Below are positions 13,101-26,993 of a DNA stretch of 32,500 nt, piece by piece; within the stretch, counting starts at the first letter, position 1, and the number at the start of each line of letters is the position of its first letter. Source of the stretch: Neocallimastix lanati (nom. inval.) (taxonomy: Eukaryota > Neocallimastigomycota > Neocallimastigomycetes > Neocallimastigales > Neocallimastigaceae); contig JACVTC010000205.1 in NCBI GenBank assembly GCA_016946835.1, forward strand, positions 55,001-87,500, read 5' to 3'. The notes beneath the pieces were generated by a model that did not search any database, had not been told where the DNA came from, and was given only the letters and a program-made list of their open reading frames with translations. A program made the position numbers and the translations under genes.

Positions 13101-13338
13101 CAGCTTTAATTAATATATATTATCTTGTAATTCATGTAATTGTTTATTGATTTAAATTTATTTATTAAATCTTAACATTATTATTTTAAATGATTGATTT
13201 AAAGGTTTATTATTTGATTATAATCAAGATAATATATTATAATTATTATTATTATTTTTATTATTTATTTTTCTATTTTTTTAATTAATAATATTTATTC
13301 TACATATAAATTTAATACATCGTTGATTATAATTATAG

Positions 13339-13419
13339 ATTTCAGAAATATTCCGTAAATGGGGAACTGAAAATAGAAATTGGTATGATATCTTCTTAAA
13401 GTACCATGTAAATAATTGA
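13339..13419 (+). other. Isolated 26-codon open stretch in a GC-richer islet
   Basis: The frame reads ISEIFRKWGTENRNWYDIFL then KYHVNN and TGA. It is preceded by an in-frame TAG. Trp, Gly, Arg and Tyr content is unlike random AT-rich DNA, so this is probably a coding relic, perhaps from a mobile element. No family was recognised and no ATG is available. Confidence 0.3.
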
Positions 13420-13986
13420 TAAGAGAAATGAGAATATATTTATTATTTTATTTTTAGTATTCTATTTATAATTTATAAATTAAAATTTATTAATATCAAT
13501 ATAGATAATTTAGACATAAAATTTTTAAAAACTTTTCATATACATTTTTTTATATTTATTAACATCAACAATAGACAAAAAGAGATAATCTTTATTTTTC
13601 TTTTTTAATTTGTTCTAAATGTAAAAAATCTCAAAATATTAGAAATAAAGTTCAATATATATATATATAGGAAAAATGAAATAAAAATAAAATAAAAATT
13701 TAGCAATAAAAATTATAATATTTAATGTGTAAATTATATTTATTTATTTATTCATATTTAAAATATAAAATAATATATATATAATAGTCTTTGTTTATAG
13801 GATTTAAATCACAAAGTATTAATAATCAATAATATATTATATATATCAATTCTTTAAAATTTGAAATATATAAATAAATATAATAAATATATGACATATT
13901 TATTTTAATAAAAATTTAATAAATTAATTCTAAAATATTTAGTTGAAAATTGAATATTATAATAACAGAAAAAAATATTTTAAAAG
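13420..13986. other. Gene-free AT-rich DNA
   Basis: No gene or RNA is visible. It consists of short AT-dinucleotide runs and scattered A/T tracts. Confidence 0.7.
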
Positions 13987-14200
13987 ATAAAATTTGTTTT
14001 ATATAAATATACATTTTTTATATTGTACAAATCATTATAGATAAAAAATATATATTTATATAAAACAAATTTTATTGTACAAATCATTATAGATAAAAAA
14101 TATATATTTATATAAAACAAATTTTATTGTACAAATCATTATAGATAAAAAAAATATATTTATATAAAACAAATTTTATTGTACAAATCATTATAGATAA
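13987..14200. repeat. 35-bp inverted repeat whose right half is tandemly amplified (52-bp unit)
   Basis: The left arm 13987-14021 and right arm 14041-14075 are reverse complements over 35 nt with one mismatch, around a 19-nt loop that starts ATTGTACAAATC. The loop plus right arm then repeats with an exact 52-bp period: ATTGTACAAATC begins at 14022, 14074, 14126 and 14178. So one left arm faces three right arms. A hairpin-prone element appears to have expanded on one side only. Confidence 0.9.
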
Positions 14201-15189
14201 TTTGCAAAAAATGCACCCATGAACAAATTATCATTAAGCAAAAGATTAATTATAATTATTACTATGAAAATTCAATCCGAACAGGATTTAAAAACATATG
14301 TAATATTTATAATATTTAAATAAATTGTGGAGGATTAAATAATAAATTAAATGTCTAAATTTATACAATGCTTTTGAACATAATATATTAAGTATCAATA
14401 AAAAAAATTTAATTCTAAAATAAATATTAAAATATTAATTATTTATTAATAAAATTTAATTTCTATTAAAATCATCCGATATTGTTAAATTTTTTAATAC
14501 ATTAAAAGTTCTTAATACATTAAAAGTTAACAAAATAAATATATAAATAAAAAAAAAAAAAAAAAAAAGTAATTATGTAACGGATTATTTAGAAAAGACA
14601 AAAAAATAAATCAATTTATATTATAACAATTGTTCTACTAATTTATATTTATATATTAAACTTTATATACTATTATTATTATTCTTTTGTTTATAAATGA
14701 TAAAGTTTACATACTATTATTATTATTTTTATTCTTTCGTTTATAAATGATTAAGTTTTTATCTTTTCCATTAATATTAATTATATTTATTTTTATGCTG
14801 TTAGCGGTAAAGTTTCATGAAAAAATAAATATTTTTCTTTATTTGTTATATTTATCTCTTGTAGTTAACTAATAAAATAAAAAAATTAATTGTTAATTTA
14901 CATTAATGGTTAACAATATATGATAATATGTGATAATAATTTTTGTAATTAAATATTAGAAATAAAGTTTAATAAATAAATTAATATTCTTGGTATCTTG
15001 GTAATCTTGGTATTAAATTAATTAATATATATATACAAATTTTTTGTATATGTCATTTATTCTATAAATGGTAATGTGGCGCGTATATGATACGATACAT
15101 AGAACATTTATGTATTAAGAAATACAATAAATTTATGATATAATTAAAATTTCGTAGTAAAAAAAGAAAATGTTAAAAATAATTATTAA
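14201..15189. other. Gene-free AT-rich DNA with small odd islets
   Basis: No supported gene. Slightly GC-richer patches lie at about 14200-14360 (including INCGGLNNKLNV in one frame), 14798-14822 and 15066-15110 (GTGGCGCGTATATGATACG). None extends beyond about 20 codons. A near-direct repeat of about 50 bp (ACTATTATTATTATTCTTTTG-like) occurs around 14670-14755. Confidence 0.55.
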
Positions 15190-15220
15190 AATTAGTGTTA
15201 AATAAATAATAATAAAATAA

Positions 15221-15264
<44 letters not shown>

Positions 15265-15354
15265 AAATAATAAATAAAATCTTTAAATCTCAATATATGA
15301 GCTTTAAAAATATTATATAATGTTGATACTTCTAATAATAATAATAATAATAAT

Positions 15355-15433
<79 letters not shown>

Positions 15434-15582
15434 TAATTAATAAAAATAATATTACCAATAAAAATAACCAATAAAAATAATTACTAATAAAAATAACATA
15501 ACTAAAAATAATGTTACAAATAAAAATAGTATCACTAATAAAAATCATAAAAATAGTAAAAATAATAATGATAGTAATAATG

Positions 15583-15621
<39 letters not shown>

Positions 15622-15654
15622 GTAATAAAAGTTAATATAAATAATGGAAATATA
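15190..15654. repeat. AAAT and AAT microsatellite cluster
   Basis: AAAT units fill about 15195-15280. AAT units fill about 15337-15433. Imperfect AATAAA/AAAAAT repeats follow to 15560, and AAT again at about 15582-15620. The open frames on both strands here (Leu/Ile-rich on minus, Ile-rich on plus) are by-products of the repeats. Confidence 0.85.
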
Positions 15655-15925
15655 ACAAATTATAATAATATTGACAAATCTGAAAGTTTTAAAGGTTCTT
15701 TATGACATAGGAGCAAATGCAAATATAATTAAATCTAGTAGATTAAGAAAATTGGACATTCCTACAATAAAACATATGAAGAAAACCAAATAAGTCCAGC
15801 AGTTGCAAATGAAACTATTATTAACACTAATTAATACATAAATTTAAAAATTAATATCAATAATTCTTGTACTATTAAAGAAATATTTGTAGTACATTTC
15901 TTGTATATTTTTAATTAATTTTAAT
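15655..15925 (+). pseudogene. Retropepsin (LTR-retrotransposon aspartic protease) fragment, broken
   Basis: The frame from about 15656 reads KVLYDIGANANIIKSSRLRK then LDIPT. YDIGANANII matches the D-[ST]-G-A active-site block of Ty3/Gypsy-type proteases, with Ile in the usual Ser/Thr place. After a +1/-1 shift near 15770 the sequence continues TYEENQISPAVANETIINTN, a stop, then YINLKININNSCTIKEIFVV. This continuation has the length and hydrophobic pattern of the rest of a retropepsin. No reverse transcriptase or integrase follows, so this is a dead fragment. Gypsy rather than Copia origin is likely from the LYD-G-A form but not proven. Confidence 0.65.
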
Positions 15926-16724
15926 TTTTCAGTTTTTTTAATATACCAAATATATAAAGCACTATGAAAATATTTATTTAATATCTAAAATCTAAGATAT
16001 TTAAAATCTTATTAACTTATTTATATTTATTTTTTATTATAATTACATATTAATTATAATTGTTATATTTTTTTTTTTACTAATTTATTTATTTATTTAT
16101 TTATTTATGTATTAATAATTTAAACCACATTTTCAGAAATAATAAAATAAAAAGTATTAAAAATGTTAATTAAAAAATTTTCCAAACAAAATAAGTATTT
16201 ATATAAAATGAATTTCATTTCCAAGGTGGCTTTAAATGACATACTACGTATTTTAATAAAACATTTATATTAAGGTGGCTGGAATTAAAAATATAAATAA
16301 ATAATATTTAAAAATATTAATATTGTTTAATATTTTATTTAATTTTAAAGATATATTTTAATAAATGAAACAAATTCATTTATATATTTATTAAAAAAGT
16401 CTAACTTTAAAAATTAAAAAATTTTAACTAAATGATGATTTAATTTTTAGTTATTATAAGATATATTAAAATTAATTTGTTTAATAAAACTTCAAAAGCT
16501 CAATAAATATATATATGTATTTATGATTTCTTTTTTTTTTTTTTATTTTAATTACAAGAAATAAAAGATTTATTTTATTATTTTTTATAAAAATTTTTAC
16601 ATTTTCTTTTCATTTTTTTTTTAAAAAAAAAGTTTGACAAATAGTAATAAAGATAAAATAATAATAATAAATAATAATAAAATAAAATAATAATATAATA
16701 ATAATAAAATAAAATAAATAATTG
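15926..16724. other. Gene-free AT-rich DNA
   Basis: No gene is seen. The only notable structure is a 9-bp direct repeat AAGGTGGCT at 16223-16231 and 16272-16280, in a small GC-richer patch. AAT and AAAAT runs begin at about 16655. Confidence 0.7.
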
Positions 16725-17130
16725 AAATTTAAATATATAAAGTACAGGTTGAATAAAATAAAATAAAATAAAATAAAATAAATAGTTGAAATTTAAATGT
16801 GAAGTACAAGTTGAATAAAATAAAATAAAATAAAATAAATAGTTGAAATTTAAATGTGAAGTACAAGTTGAATAAAATAAAATAAAATAAAATAAATAGT
16901 TGAAAATTAAATGTGAAGTACAAGTTGAATAAAATAAAATAAAATAAAATAAATAGTTGAAATTTAAAATAAAGTACAGGTTGAATAAAATAAAATAAAA
17001 TAAAATAAAATAAAATAAATAGTTGAAATTTAAATGTAAAGTACATGTTGAATTAAATAAAACAAAATAAAATAAATCGTTAAAATTTAAATATAAAGTA
17101 CAGATTGAATAAAATAAAATAAAAAAAAAA
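16725..17130. repeat. 57-bp minisatellite, about seven copies
   Basis: The unit is TTGAATAAAATAAAA..., a run of AAAAT, then AATAGTTGAAATTTAAATG and TGAAGTACAAG. TTGAA(T) starts at 16749, 16811, 16868, 16925, 16981, 17048 and 17105. Spacings are 62, 57, 57, 56, 67 and 57 bp. Length changes come from the number of AAAAT blocks. The 105-codon minus-strand frame across it is a repeat artefact. Confidence 0.9.
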
Positions 17131-17163
17131 ATAAAAATAAAAATAAAATAATATATTTATGAA

Positions 17164-17200
17164 TCTACATTTTAAAGAAATTAATCTAATTTCATGTAGA
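17164..17200. promoter_or_regulatory. Dyad upstream of the Stealth gene
   Basis: TCTACAT (17164-17170) and ATGTAGA (17194-17200) are exact inverted repeats. Inside them lies a second pair, GAAATT and AATTTC. The dyad sits about 120-155 bp before the ATG at 17318. It may be a protein-binding site or chance; the function is inferred only. Confidence 0.25.
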
Positions 17201-17317
17201 AATTGTTACTATATATATGTGTGTAAGAACTATTAATATATACATAAAATATAATATATATATAGAATAAAAATTATATATATAAGGAAAGGCTTAATAT
17301 ATTTATAGATAAAAAAA

Positions 17318-20145
<2,828 letters not shown>

Positions 20146-20170
20146 AAAAAAAAAATAAATAAAAGATTTA

Positions 20171-20209
<39 letters not shown>

Positions 20210-20837
20210 AAAGCGAGCTTGGAAAATATATAACAAAAATAAATACAAATAAGTAAGCAAGCAAGCAAACTAAAAAAAAAAAAAAACATGGAAAACATTG
20301 AAAGTGTTGATAAATAAATAAAAATATAATTAATAGTTATGTCATTTATCTCTATCTCTAAATTATAAATTAACAATTATTAAAAATATTTTATTTTTCA
20401 TTTCATCAAAAAATTATCATTTTTATTTCTTTTTTAAAATATATACGATCCAAAAAAAAAGAAACTAAATAATATATAATAATAATATATAAATTTTTTT
20501 TATGTAATATTTCATATTCATTTCAAATTATTTTTTTTTTTATTATAATTATTTTCTCTATTAAGATAATTATAAATTTATATAATGTAATGTAATTTTA
20601 TTTATATATTTATTTATTATATATATATATATATTTAATTAATAATTAAAATTTTCAGAAAACTGTAAAATTTTATTTATTTATTCATGTAATATATTTA
20701 TTTACTTTATATAAAAAATATTATCAAAGTCTTATTTACTAACATGTAAAAATTCCTATATATATAATGAAGGAGAAAGGAAAAATAAAGTATGATGAAT
20801 AATTAAAATTTTTTTCATATTAATTATATTAAAAATA

Positions 20838-20888
<51 letters not shown>

Positions 20889-21851
20889 AAGAAAAAATAT
20901 ATATATGGATATTTATTTTTATTATGTGCATTAAAAATATATATTTATATATATCCTTTTATTTGTATTTTGAGAAAAAAAAGTGATAAAAACAATCAAT
21001 ATTTGTGTAGTATTATTTTTATATATAGTTCTTTTTCACTTTATTAATTAATAGTTTTTCAATATAAAAATATTAAATATTATTTTTAATATTTATAAAA
21101 AAATATAGATTGTATTATATAATTAACTTTTAATCATTTTATTTTATTTTATCAATTTATATATATAAATTAAAATTAAATAATAATAATCAATTAATGT
21201 TTATAAATTAAATATTATATTTAAAAAGTTGTTTAATAAAAATTAAAAATATATTTATTTTAAATATATATTTAAAATTTACAAAGTCATTTTAAAAAAA
21301 ATACAATAGAAAAATTATCAATAATATTAAGATAAGTAATTACAAAAAATTATTAAAATAATCAAGAAAAAAAAAATAAAAATAAAAACATATCGATGTG
21401 ATATATTGAAAAAACACAAATATAAATAAAAAGAAACAACATTTTATTACTTTGCTTTTTGTTATTATTTCTTCTTATTTTTTAAAACATCAAATTAAAA
21501 ATAAAAATAAATAAATATTTTTGATTTTCTTTTTTTTTTAATGTTTTATTTCTTTTAATTTTTATTTTATTATATTTATTTACAACTTTTATTATTTACA
21601 ATATTTTAAAATAAATTAATAACTAAATAACTATAAATAGTTATGATAGTTTTTGGAAATGGTATAATAAATAATATAATATTTAATTTATATTATTTAT
21701 ATCTATTTAACTAAAGTATTCTTTTAATATTATAATTAATTTCAAAATTGGTAAAAAAAGTAAATATATTAAATAATATATTATTTAAAATTTATGATAG
21801 ATATATTATTTAATATAATTAAAATTATTTAAAATTTCTAAAATTAGAAAT
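20146..21851. other. Gene-free convergent 3' region between Stealth and Hsp20 copy 1
   Basis: The 3' ends of the two genes face each other here. A tracts lie at 20172-20207 (36 nt) and 20839-20886 (48 nt). From about 20910 the sequence is a diverged version of the flank repeated in the Hsp20 array (a TTATTATGTGCATTAA-like motif, then TCTTTTTCACTTTATTAA). The array's left edge is therefore near there. No gene is seen. Confidence 0.7.
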
Positions 21852-22580
21852 TTATTGAATTTGAATAGAATGCTTATGTTCATTCTTTTGAGGTTCCATC
21901 TTTTTAAGAGTAACTTCTAAAACACCATTTTCCATTTTAGCTTGAATATTATTTATATCAGCATTTTCAGGAATACTAAATGATCTTGAAAATTTACCAT
22001 AACTACATTCTATTCTACTGTATTTCGTATTATTTTCTTCTTTCTTATTATTTTCTTTCTTATTATTATTTTTAGTTTCTTTTTGTTCTTCCTTTATGGT
22101 TTCTTTATTTTCATTGGCATCTTTTTTGGCATTTTCATCTTTAATAGAATCCTTATTAATATCCTTATTAGAATCATTTTTAGAATTCTTTTCAGAATTA
22201 TTAATAATAGTTTCTCTTTCACCTGAAATAGTTAAAATACGATCATCATCTGAAAGTTCCATTTTAACTTGATCCTTATTCATACCTGGTAAATCAGCAT
22301 GAATATAATAATTATTTTCATCTTCACTCAAATTAATCTTTGGACTGAAATCAATAGATTTTAATACATTACTATTGAATGTCTTAGAAATTTGATCTTC
22401 TAAATTCTTAACTGGATTATACGATAAATATGGATAAGGATATAAAGAAGGGAAAGTAATCAAAGGATGGTTTAAAAATTCATTTTCCCAATCACTTTCA
22501 ATATCATCGAAAAATGAATCTTTAAATAAAGAATTATTTCTTTTTATAGATAAAGGATATTCGCGAATGAATAAAGACAT
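21852..22580 (-). CDS. Small heat-shock protein (Hsp20), copy 1
   Basis: A 242-aa small heat-shock protein, an ATP-independent holdase chaperone that forms oligomers and binds unfolding proteins, probably in the cytosol (no targeting signal seen). The N-terminal arm is residues 1-78 (MSLFIREYPLSIKRNNSLFK, YPYPYLSYNPVKNL). The alpha-crystallin domain starts at ~79-124 (NYYIHADLPGMNKDQVKMEL, ILTISGERE). A K/E/N/D-rich insert of about 60 residues (~125-185) interrupts it. The domain resumes at ~186-228 (YSRIECSYGKFSRSFSIPEN, ENGVLEVTLKK). The tail ends HSIQIQ, which supplies the IXI motif used in oligomer assembly. It shares KRNNSLFKDSFFDDIESD with copy 5 and TLKK with copy 3; Trp31 replaces Leu of the other copies. 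Start: the ATG is conserved across all copies. Single exon. Confidence 0.93.
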   Translation of the reverse strand: MSLFIREYPLSIKRNNSLFKDSFFDDIESDWENEFLNHPLITFPSLYPYPYLSYNPVKNLEDQISKTFNSNVLKSIDFSPKINLSEDENNYYIHADLPGMNKDQVKMELSDDDRILTISGERETIINNSEKNSKNDSNKDINKDSIKDENAKKDANENKETIKEEQKETKNNNKKENNKKEENNTKYSRIECSYGKFSRSFSIPENADINNIQAKMENGVLEVTLKKMEPQKNEHKHSIQIQ

Positions 22581-23356
22581 TTTTATTTTTTTGTTTATTA
22601 TTGTTTGTTTTATTAATTAATTTTTTTTATTGTTTTGTTTTATTAAATTGTGTTTGATAAATGAATTTTTTTATTTTTTTATTAAAGCGTTTAAAATTAT
22701 TTAAATATTTATTATTTATATTTTTAAATATAAAAAATTAATGAAGAAAATATTTTTACTTGAGGATATGAGTGTTATTTATACTTTTTTTTTTTGAAAT
22801 CAAATTGTAAAAGTAATATTTATTATCTTTAAATATAAAGTTTTCTAGTAATTCTTTTTAATAAAGAATGTATTGATAATAAAAAAAAATTTTTTTTAAC
22901 CTCTTTACCATATATAAAATATAAATAAAATACATTTACTAAATTAATTTCTACAAATTTTTACATTTTCTATTTATTCTATATTTTTAATATAATGTAT
23001 TATTACCATGTAAAATTATTATGTAATTATGAAATTTTCAAATATTATTAATTTCTATTGGATAAAAATCGTAAATTTTAATTAATATAAAATTTTTTTA
23101 TTTAAATTATCCTGTTAATTATTTATTTATCAATTAATAATTTATCCATTAAAAAAAAATTATTAATAAAGAAATTCCTTTAATAATAGAAAGGAAAAAA
23201 AATTATTTCTTTTAAAAAATTATAAAATTTATTTAGAATTTCTTGTTATTAATACTACGATTCAAAATCGAAAAAAGAAAAAAAAAACTATTTCCACGAT
23301 CATATCAAAAAAAAAAAAATAAATAAATTCACTAAAATTATATCAAATTTTATTAA

Positions 23357-23412
<56 letters not shown>

Positions 23413-24401
23413 CATAAGAAATTGAACATTGAAAATTTAAAAAAATTTTAATAAAAATGTTTCTTGTGATTTATACTATATAATGCTTTCTTATTATACG
23501 CATTAATAAAATCTGAATATATACTTCTTTAATTTTTATTTTGGCATATATTTGTAAAATAAAGAATAAAAATTTATGTAATATTTTTCTTCTATATATT
23601 TCTTTTTCACTTTATTAAGTTCTTTAATATTAAAATATAAAATATAATTTAAAAATATTTTTAAGAAAATATAGATATCATTTTATAACAAACTTTTAAT
23701 TATTTTATTTTATTTTATATTTATATAAATGATTCTTTATTATTTCAATTAAAAAGTAAATATTATGTAATTAGTTACTCTTATTAATTAAATATTATAA
23801 CTAATAATTTTTATAATAAGAATTAATATATTTATAATTTACAAAGATTTTATATTTAAAAAAGCCATGAAATAATTAATTTAAAAAATAGATAATTAAA
23901 ATAAATTATTAAAATATTAAACAAAAAAAAATAAATAAATTAAAATAAAACCATAAAAATACTATTAATTAAAAATACTCAAATAAAACTAAAAAAAAAA
24001 ATATTAATTTTTTTATTTTATTTTATGATATTTTTATTTTTTAAAACACAAAAATAAGATAAAAACAAATAAAAATTCTTTATTTTATTTTTTTTTCTAA
24101 TATTTTTTATCTTTTTTATTTATTTACAATATTTGTTATTTACAATATTTTAAAATAAATTAATAGCTAAATAATTATAAATAGTTATGATAGTTTTTGG
24201 AAATGGTATAATAAATAATATAATATTTAATTTATATTATTTATATCTATTTAAACTAAAGTATTCTTTTAATATTATAATTTTTATTTTTAAAATTGGT
24301 AAAAAAAGTTTATATATTAAATAATATATTACTTAAAATTTATGATAGATATATTACTTAACACAATTAAATTTTATTTAAGACTTCTAAAGTTAGAAAT
24401 T
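22581..24401. other. Intergenic spacer, copy 1 promoter and copy 2 3' flank
   Basis: About 1.8 kb without a gene. The part next to 22580 is the copy 1 5' UTR and promoter (GAGGATATGAGTGTTATTTA at about 22762). A conserved block with ATACTACGATTCAAAATCG follows, then an ATT/TTTA microsatellite (~23357-23412), then the 3' flank of copy 2. A heat-shock-element-like GAAATTCCTTTAA lies at 23171-23183, about 590 bp before the start codon. It is degraded relative to copies 2 and 3. Confidence 0.6.
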
Positions 24402-25148
24402 TTATTGAATTTGAATAGAATGCTTATGCTCATTCTTTTGAGGTTCCATCTTTTTAAGAATAACTTCTAAAACACCATTTTCCATTTTAGCTTGAATATT
24501 ATTTATATCAGCATTTTCAGGAATACTAAATGATCTTGAAAATTTACCATAACTACATTCTATTCTACTGTATTTCTTATTATTTTCTTCTTTATTATTA
24601 TTTTCTTTCTTATTATTATTTTTAGTTTCTTTTTGTTCTTCCTTTATGGTTTCTTTATTTTTATTTTCATTGGCATCTTTTTTGGAATTTTCATCTTTAG
24701 TAGAATTCTTATTGGAATCCTTATTAGAATCCTTATTAGAATCATTTTTAGAATTCTTTTCAGAATTATCAATAATAGTTTCTCTTTCACCTGAAATAGT
24801 TAAAATACGATCATCATCTGAAAGTTCCATTTTAACTTGATCCTTATTCATACCTGGTAAATCAGCATGAATATAATAATTATTTTCATCTTCACTCAAA
24901 TTAATCTTTGGACTAAAATCAATAGATTTTAATACATTACTATTGAATGTCTTAGAAATTTGATCTTCTAAATTCTTAACTGGATTATACGATAAATATG
25001 GATAAGGATATAAAGAAGGGAAAGTAATCAAAGGATGATTTAAAAATTCATTTTCTAAATCATTTTCGATATCATCGAAAAATGAATCTCTCAATAAAGA
25101 ATTATTTCTTCTTATAGATAAAGGATATTCACGAATGAATAAAGACAT
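24402..25148 (-). CDS. Small heat-shock protein (Hsp20), copy 2
   Basis: At 248 aa this is the longest copy and intact. Architecture is as in copy 1: N-terminal arm, split alpha-crystallin domain (HADLPGMNKDQVKMELSDDD; KYSRIECSYGKFSRSFSIPE), and C-terminal IQI. The insert is longest here because SNKD-type units are repeated (KNDSNKDSNKDSNKNSTKDE) and NK is added before ETIKEE, so it expands by short in-frame repeats. It ends GVLEVILKK, a Thr-to-Ile change shared with copy 4 only. Its 3' flank is also nearly the same as that of copy 4, whereas the 5' UTR is most like copy 1. It is predicted to be an active holdase from intact core motifs; expression is not known. Confidence 0.93.
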   Translation of the reverse strand: MSLFIREYPLSIRRNNSLLRDSFFDDIENDLENEFLNHPLITFPSLYPYPYLSYNPVKNLEDQISKTFNSNVLKSIDFSPKINLSEDENNYYIHADLPGMNKDQVKMELSDDDRILTISGERETIIDNSEKNSKNDSNKDSNKDSNKNSTKDENSKKDANENKNKETIKEEQKETKNNNKKENNNKEENNKKYSRIECSYGKFSRSFSIPENADINNIQAKMENGVLEVILKKMEPQKNEHKHSIQIQ

Positions 25149-25949
25149 TTTTATTTTTTGGTTTATTATTGTTTATTTTATTAATTAATTTTTTTTATTG
25201 TTTTGTTTTATTAAATTGTTTTTGATAAGTGAATTTTTTTATTTTTTTATTAAATCGTTTAAAATTATTTAAATATTTATTATTTATATTTTTAAATATA
25301 AAAAATTAATGAAGAAAATATTTTTATTTGAGGATATGAGTGTTATTTATACTTTTTTTTGAAATCAAATTGTAAAAATAATATTTATTATCTTTAAATA
25401 TAAAGTTTTCTAGTAATTCTTTTTAATAAAGAATTCATTGATAATAAAAAAAAATTTAACCACTTTCAAATTTAAAATATACATAAAATATATGTATGAA
25501 AGAGATTGAATTTTTTTATTAACTAGTTAATTTCTACAAATTTCTACATTTTCTATTTATTCTATATTTTTAATATAATGTATTATTACCATGAAAAATT
25601 ATGTAATTAAGAAATTTTAAAATATTATTAATTTCTATTGGATAAAAATCGTAAATTTTAATTAATATAAAATTTTTTTATTTAAATTATCCTGTTAATT
25701 TTTTATTTATCAATTAATAATTTATTCATTAAAAAAAAATTATTAATAAAGAAATTTCTTTAATGATAGAAAAGAAAAAAAATAATTTCTTTTAAAAAAT
25801 TATTAAATTTATTTAGAATTTCTTGTTATTAATACTACGATTCAAAATCGAAAAAAGAAAAAAAAAACTATTTCCACGATCATATCAAAAAAAAAAAAAA
25901 ATAAATAAATTCACTAAAATTATATCAAATTTTATTAATATTATTATTA

Positions 25950-25982
<33 letters not shown>

Positions 25983-26993
25983 CATAAGAAATTGAACATT
26001 GAAAATTTAAAAAAACTTTAATAAAAATGTTTCTTGTGATTTATACTATATATAATGCTTTCTTATTATACGCATTAATAAAATCTGAATATATACTTCT
26101 TTTATTTTTATTTTGGCATATATTTGTAAAATAAAGAATAAAAATTTATGTAATATTTTTCTTCTATAAATTTCTTTTTCACTTAATTAAGTTTTTTAAT
26201 ATTAAAATATAAAATATAATTTAAAAATATTTTTAAGAAAATATAGATATCATTTTATAACAAACTTTTAATTATTTTATTTTATATTTATATATATGAT
26301 TCTTTATTATTTCAATTAAAAAGTAAATATTATGTAATTAGTTATTCTTATTAATTAAATATTATATCTAATAATTTTATAAAAAATTATATATATATAT
26401 ATAATTTACAAAGATTTTATATTTAAAAAACCATGAAATAATTAATTTAAAAATAGAAAATTAAAATAAATTATTAAAATATAAAAAAAAATAAATAAAA
26501 AAATAAATAAATAAAAATAAAACCATACAAATGCTATTAATTGAAAATACTATAATTAAACTAAAAAAAAAAAAAATAAGTTTTATTATTATTTTTTTTA
26601 TAATGTTTTTATTCTTTAAAACATGCAAATAAAATAAAAATAAATAAATGTTTTTTATTTTTTGTTATTTTATTTTTTTTTATTTAATTTTCTAATTTTT
26701 TATTTTATTTATTTACAATATTTGTTATTTACAATATTTTAAAATAAATTAGTAGCTAAATAATTATAAATAGTTATGATAGTTTTTGGAAATGGTATAA
26801 TAAAAAATATAATATTTAATTTATATTATTTATTTTATATCTATTTAAACTAAAGTATTCTTTTAATATTATAATTTTTAATTTCAAAATCGGTAAAAAA
26901 GTAAATATATTAAATAATATATTACTTATAATTTATGATAGATATATTATTTAATATAATTAAAATTATTTAAAATTTCTAAAATTAGAAATT
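25149..26993. other. Intergenic spacer, copy 2 promoter and copy 3 3' flank
   Basis: Same order of blocks as the previous spacer. A palindromic segment at 25452-25515 (AAATTTAACCACTTTC ... GAAAGAGATTGAATTT) is absent from the copy 1 and copy 3 promoters. GAAATTTCTTTAA at 25751-25763 resembles a heat-shock element (GAA-nn-TTC-nn-GAA with one mismatch), 603 bp upstream of the ATG. A TTCTA series at ~25528-25562 has near-10-bp spacing. An ATT/TTTA microsatellite lies at ~25938-25980. No gene. Confidence 0.6.
25751..25763 (-). promoter_or_regulatory. Heat-shock-element-like site upstream of Hsp20 copy 2
   Basis: GAAatTTCttTAA has two perfect inverted GAA/TTC units and a third with one mismatch, the layout bound by Hsf1 trimers. 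It is conserved at the same offset upstream of copy 3 (28309-28321) and degraded upstream of copy 1. The distance of about 600 bp is long and the DNA is AT-rich, so chance is possible. Confidence 0.3.

Noticed and set aside
15198-15548. 116-codon Leu/Ile-rich minus-strand frame, apparently membrane-like
   Set aside because: It is generated by AAAT and AAT repeats; the hydrophobicity is a by-product of TTA/ATT codons.
16729-17046. 105-codon minus-strand frame with repeated FILFYFILF-type units
   Set aside because: It follows the 57-bp minisatellite period exactly and has no unique sequence.
24646-24840. 64-codon plus-strand frame
   Set aside because: It is antisense to the Hsp20 copy 2 insert; the Ser/Leu/Glu pattern mirrors the repetitive coding strand.
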